From assembly GCA_027459785.1 (NCBI GenBank), contig DAIDGU010000030.1:1-64000 (forward strand): DNA of 64,000 bases, given 5' to 3'. The notes beneath the pieces were generated by a model. That model had not been told where the DNA came from. It did no database searches and saw nothing but the letters and a program-made list of their open reading frames with translations. The DNA is from Ktedonobacteria bacterium (GTDB lineage: Bacteria > Chloroflexota > Ktedonobacteria > Ktedonobacterales > JACDGC01). Below are positions 59,127 through 64,000 of the stretch, one piece after another (the first letter of the stretch is position 1; each line of letters opens with the position of its first letter). The position numbers were made by a program, and so were the translations under genes.

Positions 59127-59738
59127 ATGCTTGTAATGCATGATCGCTGGCCAGGCTGGCTGCGCCAGGTGGTGGCGTTCGCGCGCGTCGCGCCGTCATC
59201 GTCGCCGGTGCCGAGGCGCGCTGCTGGCGAGGGGAGGGCGCAGGGGGCCGATGCGCAGGCGTTCGAGGTGTTTTTTGGGCAGTACGAGCGGCAGATCGTC
59301 GCCTACCTGTGCCGGATGCTCAGTGACGAGCAGGCGGCGCTCGATCTCAGCCAGGAAACTTTCTTTCGGGCGTGGCAACACTTCGCGGCGATCCGCGACC
59401 GACCAGAAGGGCGCGCATGGCTCTTTCGCGTGGCGACGAATCTGGCGCTGCACGCGCTGCGCCACCGCCGGGCGCATCCCCAGGAGGCCATCGCCGATGA
59501 TTTGCTCAGCGGCAGCGATCCGGGGCGGCGCGTGGTGGAACAGGATCTCGTCAATCAGATCTTGCAGCGCTTGCCGGCCAAGCAGCGCAGCGCGCTCTTG
59601 CTCAACGAGGTCTATGGCCTGACGTGCGACGAGATCGCGCGCATGGTGGGCATGTCGCGCGACGCCGTAAAGATGGCACTCTGGCGCGGGCGCGAGCAGT
59701 TTCGTATCCACTATCTGCGCGAAGGGGGCGATGTATGA
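59127..59738 (+). CDS. ECF RNA polymerase sigma factor
   Basis: The 203-residue protein has sigma-70 region 2 (about 55-115; YERQIVAYLCRMLSDEQAALD with the -10-binding QETFFRAWQHF) and region 4 (about 145-195; LPAKQRSALLLNEVYGLTCDEIARMVGMSRDAVKMALWRGRE). It lacks region 3 as expected for ECF factors. The N-terminal 45 residues are an unusual extension. I chose ATG 59127, ten bases after AAGGGG; ATG 59118 is too close to it. It overlaps the anti-sigma gene by four bases (ATGA). Confidence 0.9.
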   Translation: MLVMHDRWPGWLRQVVAFARVAPSSSPVPRRAAGEGRAQGADAQAFEVFFGQYERQIVAYLCRMLSDEQAALDLSQETFFRAWQHFAAIRDRPEGRAWLFRVATNLALHALRHRRAHPQEAIADDLLSGSDPGRRVVEQDLVNQILQRLPAKQRSALLLNEVYGLTCDEIARMVGMSRDAVKMALWRGREQFRIHYLREGGDV

Positions 59739-61387
59739 GGAACACCTGCGCGCTGGGCCTGTCGCCCGCCACGCTTTCCGCCTGGCGCGCCCGCGCCCTC
59801 GATCCGGCAGAATGGCGGCGCATCGACGCACACGTGGCAGACTGCGCCGCATGCCAGAACACCCTGGCGCGCTTCGCGCGCATCGCCCGCGCCCTGCGCC
59901 AGCCGCCGGCCATGCCGCCCAGCGCCGCCGTGTGGCATGGCGTGCAACGGCGTATCTCCCTACACCAACGAGGAATGAGCATGCCGAACCGCAATCTGCT
60001 TATCGCTGGCGGCCTGGGTAGCGCCGCCGTCCTGGTACTGATGTTGATCCTGGTGCTGAACCTGTTCGCGGCCCCCAGTGGCACCAGCACGTCGCTGACG
60101 CCGCCGCCCCAGACGCCCAGCGCCTCGGCCACCGTCCAGCCCGCCCTCACCCCCACCGCGCCCGCTCCCACGCCAACCCTCACCGCCCGCGCGGCGACGC
60201 TCCTCGCCGAGAAAGTCTACTCCACTTTTCCCACGCCGTTACTGTGCGGCGTAGATGTGCGGATACACCAGAAACGTTGGTGTGCTACTCAGGTCGCGTT
60301 CAATTTCGAAGCGAACATTGTTGCCGACGAGAACGCCGTTTATGTGGGTTATACGACCGCGAGCGGTTCAGGCATCAGCGCCCACGACCGGCTGACGTAT
60401 CAACTGTTGTGGCAGCATGCGGCTCCCACTGGCCTCACCATCGAACCTGTGCTGCTCGCTGGTAACATCCTGTATGCCTGGACGGCCCCGTCCGGCACAA
60501 CGATCACGACTGAACCGCGCGTGACGGCGTTCGACACGGCCTCCGGCACCCTACTCTGGCAATCGCCGCCGCTGGCCGTCACCTATGATGGACTGTACCA
60601 ACCTTTCTATTATCGCAATGGCATCATCTATGCCGGCGACTGGCCGCGCTATGCCGGCCAATCTGGCACGCCCACCACCTACGCGCTGGACGCCACCACC
60701 GGCGCAGTGCGCTGGCAGGCGACGAGCGGCGGCGGCGAAGTGTTGGCCGTGAGCGACACGTTGGTCTATACTTACACGCCGCACGGCATCAGCGCCTTGA
60801 GCGCCACTTCCGGCAATCAGCTTTGGTCGCAGGCGTTCACAAAGAGCGTGACTCCCGTCGTTACCGTGGCCGCTAACGTCCTGTATATAGAGATCAACTA
60901 CACCACGCTGTATGCCTTCGATGCGAACGGCCATACCTTGTGGACCGCGCCCATCACCAATGAACTCACTCAGCCACCCGTGGTTGCCGGCAACAGCGTC
61001 TATGTGCTTTCCTATTTCAACAAAGCCCTGGTGACGCTGGATAAGGCGACCGGCAGCGTGCAATGGCAACAAACTATCCCCAACCAGTGTGAAACGGGCC
61101 TCCAAACGTGGGTGCCGCAGTTGCTGCTGGAAGGGTCGCTATTCTTTGTGGTCGATCCCTGCGATACCCAGACCACCGCCATCCGCGCCGCGACGGGCGC
61201 AGTCGCCTGGCAAACCACCAGCCGCATCTTCGCCACGCTGGATGGCACAACGTATGGCCTGAAAGAACCCTCTAACGGCGCTATCCTCGTCGCTGTCAAC
61301 CTTGCCGATGGCTCCCCGTGCAGTGGCAGGTGCCGCTGCCCTAGCGCGCTGGTGCCGGGAACAGACGCGGGTGATGGGCTAGCATAA
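59735..61387 (+). CDS. Anti-sigma zinc finger fused to an extracellular PQQ-type propeller (3' end probably frameshifted)
   Basis: The protein has a zinc-binding anti-sigma domain (H33, C37, C40 in HVADCAAC), a membrane segment (about 84-107), a Thr/Pro-rich linker and an extracellular beta-propeller. The propeller has PQQ-like repeats such as TTGAVRWQA, ATGSVQWQQ and FDTASGTLLWQ. It would hold the overlapping ECF sigma factor and release it on an outside signal. At about 61317 the frame departs from the repeat pattern: one added base in the run of C would give SPVQWQVPLP and a stop at 61344. So the last 20-odd residues are probably wrong. Confidence 0.85.
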   Translation: MRNTCALGLSPATLSAWRARALDPAEWRRIDAHVADCAACQNTLARFARIARALRQPPAMPPSAAVWHGVQRRISLHQRGMSMPNRNLLIAGGLGSAAVLVLMLILVLNLFAAPSGTSTSLTPPPQTPSASATVQPALTPTAPAPTPTLTARAATLLAEKVYSTFPTPLLCGVDVRIHQKRWCATQVAFNFEANIVADENAVYVGYTTASGSGISAHDRLTYQLLWQHAAPTGLTIEPVLLAGNILYAWTAPSGTTITTEPRVTAFDTASGTLLWQSPPLAVTYDGLYQPFYYRNGIIYAGDWPRYAGQSGTPTTYALDATTGAVRWQATSGGGEVLAVSDTLVYTYTPHGISALSATSGNQLWSQAFTKSVTPVVTVAANVLYIEINYTTLYAFDANGHTLWTAPITNELTQPPVVAGNSVYVLSYFNKALVTLDKATGSVQWQQTIPNQCETGLQTWVPQLLLEGSLFFVVDPCDTQTTAIRAATGAVAWQTTSRIFATLDGTTYGLKEPSNGAILVAVNLADGSPCSGRCRCPSALVPGTDAGDGLA

Positions 61388-61391
61388 CTGC

Positions 61392-61457
61392 GCTCCCCTC
61401 TCCATCCGCAGATGGGATGTAGGGGCGTACCCTTGTGGTCGCCCTGGGGGTGGGGCC
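61392..61457. repeat. CCCTCTCCATC hairpin repeat, copy 3 (interrupted)
   Basis: CTCCCCTCTCCATCCGCAGATGGGA starts like the other copies; an extra 23 bases (TGTAGGGGCGTACCCTTGTGG region) replace the middle before CTGGGGGTGGGGCCGCG. It precedes the EamA gene. Confidence 0.65.
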
Positions 61458-61526
61458 GCGCTTGTGTGGTAGAATAGCATGTGTGACCGTCATCATCCAT
61501 TACACATGCCGAGGATGTCTTTTGCC

Positions 61527-62465
61527 ATGAGTGCCGCCCGTCCCGCTATCCCTTCTCCCGCGTCTGAAGCCGCCGTCGCCGCGCCCTCGCTGCTGGGGCG
61601 CGTGCCGCCGCCGCTGCTATTGCTCTGCTCGATCACCTCGGTGCAGATGGGGGCCGCAGTGGCCGTGCATCTGTTTGGGGCTGTGGGGCCAGCCGGCACG
61701 GTGCTGTTGCGCGTCGGCGGTGGGGCGATCATGCTGGTGGTGGCGCAGCGCGGCTTGCCCTTGCGCGCCTCACGGCGCGCTTACCTGGCCGCGATCCTTT
61801 TCGGCCTGACGCTGGCGTTTATGAACTTCGTCTTCTATCTCGCCCTGGCGCGCATCCCGCTAGGGATCGCGGTGACGATTGAGTTCGTCGGGCCGCTGGG
61901 CGTGGCGGTCGCCGGTTCCCGCCGGCTGATCGATTTCGTCTGGGTGGTGATGGCGGCGAGCGGCATCGTTCTGTTCGCGCCGTGGACGGGCGCGCATCTG
62001 GACCCGCTCGGCATCGTATTCGCGCTGCTGGCGGGCGGCTGCTGGGCAGCTTACATCGTGCTGAGCGCGCAGGTGGGGCGCCACTTCCCTGGCAACAGCG
62101 GGCTGGCGCTGGCGCTGTGCGTGGGCGCGCTGGTGCTGCTGCCCATCGGCCTGCGGAGCGCGGGCGGGGCGCTGCTACATCCCGTCGTGTTGCTGGCGGG
62201 CGCGGCGGTGGCGCTGTTTTCGTCCGCGCTGCCCTACGCGCTGGAGATCGAGGCGTTGCGCCGGCTGCCGACGCACGTCTTCGGCATCATGATGAGCGCG
62301 GAACCGGCGGTCGCGGCCCTGGTGGGCCTCCTGCTGCTGGGCGAACGCCTGAGTGGGCGCGACATCCTCGCGTTGGTGCTGGTGACGGGCGCGACGGTGG
62401 GCGTGGAGGGGTTGCGCCAGCGCCACAAGGGCGTCCTTGAGGAGCCACCGAGCGACCACGTGTAG
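61527..62465 (+). CDS. EamA/RhtA-type transporter
   Basis: The 312-residue protein has ten predicted membrane segments in two homologous halves, with the second half beginning near residue 150. VGPLGVAVAGSRRLIDFVWV and SAEPAVAALVGLLLLGERLS are the typical EamA signatures. The family exports amino acids such as threonine and homoserine (RhtA) or other metabolites; the substrate is not clear here. The start is uncertain: ATGs at 61479, 61506, 61515 and 61527 share the frame, and none has a strong site. TAGAAT at 61470 is a possible -10 for a short leader. Confidence 0.85.
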   Translation: MSAARPAIPSPASEAAVAAPSLLGRVPPPLLLLCSITSVQMGAAVAVHLFGAVGPAGTVLLRVGGGAIMLVVAQRGLPLRASRRAYLAAILFGLTLAFMNFVFYLALARIPLGIAVTIEFVGPLGVAVAGSRRLIDFVWVVMAASGIVLFAPWTGAHLDPLGIVFALLAGGCWAAYIVLSAQVGRHFPGNSGLALALCVGALVLLPIGLRSAGGALLHPVVLLAGAAVALFSSALPYALEIEALRRLPTHVFGIMMSAEPAVAALVGLLLLGERLSGRDILALVLVTGATVGVEGLRQRHKGVLEEPPSDHV

Positions 62466-62492
62466 GGACAATGCCTTGTGCTGGCCCTGCCC

Positions 62493-63725
62493 CTACAGAC
62501 CAGAGGGCCGCGTGAGCGCGGGTGAAGAGCCGGGCATGCCTTGGGCGACCTGATAGATGCGCCCGCTCCATTCCACGCCACGCCCTTGCACCTGACGCAC
62601 GGCCACGTGCGCCAGCAACGCCGTCATCACCGCGCCGGCCAGGGGATGTGTCCAGCCCCACCAACGCGAATGGCGCATCTGACGATCCAGCAGGGTGCGA
62701 TAGGCCAGGATCGCGGCGGTCTGCGCGCCGCCCGCCAGCGCCAGCCGGGGACGGCGCATGACCAGGCCCACCAGCGCCAGCACGAAGGGCAGGATCGTCC
62801 CGATGGGCAACCCCACCACCATTAGGCCGAAGACGAGCGGGCCGCCACGACTGCCGGCATACGCATTCTTGCTCCAGCCGCGCCACTGCTCGCCCAAGGA
62901 GCGGTACATGCACACGCTGACGTAATCGGCGGCGTCTACCAGCACAACGCGCCCGCCGTGGCGTTTCACCGCTGCCGCCATGTCGCGGTCATCCACCACG
63001 CTACCGCGCAGCGCTGGTGACGCATAGCCGCCAACCGCATCATACATCGCGCGCCGGATGCAGAGGAATTGGCCGTTGGCGATGGCGGTGTTGCGGCGCG
63101 GATTCGCCACCTGCGCAGGCGGGTATTGACTGGTGATGCCCATCACGACGACCGGCAGGATGACATGGCTGGCAACGTCAGGGAATTCTAGCTGTGAGAC
63201 GCCGGAGAAGAGATCGGCCCCGCGCTGCTGCGCCATGCGCATGGCCCACGCCAGCGTGCCGGGCCGATGCAGCGTATCGGCATCGCTGAAGATCAGCCAG
63301 TCGCCTGTTGCCGCCGCCGCGCCCACTGCCATCGCATGGGGTTTGCCCGCCCAGCCAGGCGGCAGTTCGCCCGCGGGCATGACCCGTAACCGTGAGCCAC
63401 CAGGACCATGCTGCAATTCCGCCAGGATCTGCGGTGTGGTATCGGTCGAACCGTCGTCCACCACGATAATCTCGTAATCGGGATAGGTCTGCCCTAGCAA
63501 TGAGGCTACACAGCGGCGAATATTGCGCGCTTCGTTGCGCGCGGGGATGATCACAGCGATGCGCGGCAACCGCGCCGCCAGTGTGAGCGCCGTTCCCCCG
63601 CCGCGCCGGGCGAGTCGCATGCCCAGCCACGATTCCCACATCAGCCGCAAATAAAAGATGACGATGCCGATGGTGCTGGCCCACAGCCAGGCCATCCCCA
63701 CCCGCCGCACCACACGCGCTCCCAT
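62493..63725 (-). CDS. GT2-family glycosyltransferase (membrane)
   Basis: The 410-residue protein has an N-terminal membrane segment, a GT2 catalytic domain and three or four C-terminal segments. The domain shows VIIPARNEARNI (about 57-68), VDDGSTDTTP (about 90-99), SDADT (about 147) and the acceptor-side QWRGWSKNAYAG. VVDDRDMAAAVKRHGG (about 242) supplies the catalytic Asp. The layout is that of HpnB-like (hopene-associated) or similar lipid glycosyltransferases. Without hopanoid genes nearby the acceptor is unknown. ATG 63725 follows GAGGG. Confidence 0.85.
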   Translation of the reverse strand: MGARVVRRVGMAWLWASTIGIVIFYLRLMWESWLGMRLARRGGGTALTLAARLPRIAVIIPARNEARNIRRCVASLLGQTYPDYEIIVVDDGSTDTTPQILAELQHGPGGSRLRVMPAGELPPGWAGKPHAMAVGAAAATGDWLIFSDADTLHRPGTLAWAMRMAQQRGADLFSGVSQLEFPDVASHVILPVVVMGITSQYPPAQVANPRRNTAIANGQFLCIRRAMYDAVGGYASPALRGSVVDDRDMAAAVKRHGGRVVLVDAADYVSVCMYRSLGEQWRGWSKNAYAGSRGGPLVFGLMVVGLPIGTILPFVLALVGLVMRRPRLALAGGAQTAAILAYRTLLDRQMRHSRWWGWTHPLAGAVMTALLAHVAVRQVQGRGVEWSGRIYQVAQGMPGSSPALTRPSGL

Positions 63726-63829
63726 AATTACCCTCACTATCATGCGATCTTTCTCTCTGGCTTTCTCCCTGATTATAGCAATCGGCGCGCGGGCAAAGTC
63801 TAGAGAGATGATCAAGATGGCCGGGTGGC

Positions 63830-63858
63830 TTGATCAAAAGCGTAGCATCGGATATACA
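63830..63858 (+). promoter_or_regulatory. Promoter of the truncated gene at the window end
   Basis: TTGATC (63830-63835), 17 bases, TATACA (63853-63858). Confidence 0.6.
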
Positions 63859-63882
63859 ATGAAGATACTTGATCTCGCTGTT

Positions 63883-63899
63883 ATCAGCGCGGCGCTGAT
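63883..63899. promoter_or_regulatory. 17-bp palindrome in the leader, possible operator
   Basis: ATCAGCGC and GCGCTGAT are exact inverted repeats around a single G, between the promoter at 63830-63858 and the ATG at 63940. It may be an operator or a small RNA hairpin. Confidence 0.5.
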
Positions 63900-63939
63900 C
63901 ATGCACATCTCCAAGAAAAGCCTGACGAGAGGTAGCAAC

Positions 63940-64000
63940 ATGACGACCATCGAGAAGCCGCAAGAGGTGACCCACACCGAGTATATCGGGCGGGGGGTGC
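63940..64000 (+). CDS. Truncated CDS at the window edge
   Basis: The ATG at 63940 is preceded by GAGAGGTAGCAAC and opens a frame that runs off the window after 20 codons (begins MTTIEKPQEVTHTEYIGRGV). It has its own promoter and a leader palindrome. Too little is present to name it. Confidence 0.65.
   Translation, partial: MTTIEKPQEVTHTEYIGRGV

Overview
The window is a GC-rich bacterial chromosome segment (roughly 60-65% G+C over most of its length). I think it comes from the phylum Chloroflexota, perhaps a Ktedonobacteria-like lineage. That placement is inference: it rests on gene content (lipoproteins without obvious outer-membrane machinery, zinc-ribbon/PP2C/FHA proteins, an XRE protein fused to a TPR region, many short dispersed palindromes) and not on a marker gene such as rRNA. 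Extended -10 promoters of the form TGnTAYnMT recur through the window on both strands.

Layout. 0.3-5.5 kb: small unknown proteins, an M55 D-aminopeptidase, a membrane-anchored TPR protein and a class I glutamine amidotransferase-like hydrolase. 5.5-5.8 kb: a two-tRNA operon, Leu(CAG) and Ser(GCT), with its own promoter and terminator. 5.9-16.3 kb: a putative integrative element abutting the tRNA-Ser gene. It holds a tyrosine integrase, an excisionase-like HTH protein, an XRE-TPR regulator with a metallo-beta-lactamase-fold hydrolase, an AT-rich stretch with a secreted protein, a Rep_trans-like replication initiator/relaxase, a ~140-bp imperfect palindrome (candidate origin) and a leftward string of small plasmid-type genes. 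16.4-28.7 kb: chromosomal genes including rsmD, a Yip1-like membrane protein, two tandem class B penicillin-binding proteins, threonine synthase, ispH and a helicase-associated-domain protein. 28.7-41.6 kb: a lower-GC TPR protein, a metallophosphoesterase, an orphan histidine kinase, an Asp-box lipoprotein, a sedolisin protease, an unassigned structured RNA with promoter and terminator, a thioredoxin-like/Rdx pair, and two paralogous lipoproteins separated by a 26-bp tandem repeat.

41.7-47.0 kb: nuoJKL without nuoM or nuoN alongside, and a GAF-containing NarL-type histidine kinase. 47.1-51.6 kb: enoyl-CoA hydratase, a methyltransferase, a Crp/Fnr regulator divergent from a stand-alone CheB methylesterase, and a PH-like membrane protein. 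51.8-56.4 kb: a phospho-signalling operon (PP2C, zinc-ribbon PP2C carrying a kinase-like fragment, vWA protein, zinc-ribbon FHA protein) with no complete kinase. 56.4-64 kb: a 123-bp hairpin element, a BON protein, an RNA methyltransferase-like protein, an ECF sigma factor overlapping an anti-sigma/PQQ-propeller protein whose 3' end looks frameshifted, an EamA exporter, a GT2 glycosyltransferase and a truncated gene at the edge.

The points I would look at first are the split nuoJKL with Ala in place of the usual key Glu of NuoL, the kinase-less PP2C/vWA/FHA operon, the unassigned RNA at 37.4 kb, the palindrome at 13.3 kb in the mobile element, and the dispersed repeat that has become coding sequence at 18.47 kb. 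Coordinates of starts were chosen by ribosome-binding site where possible. No database search was available.
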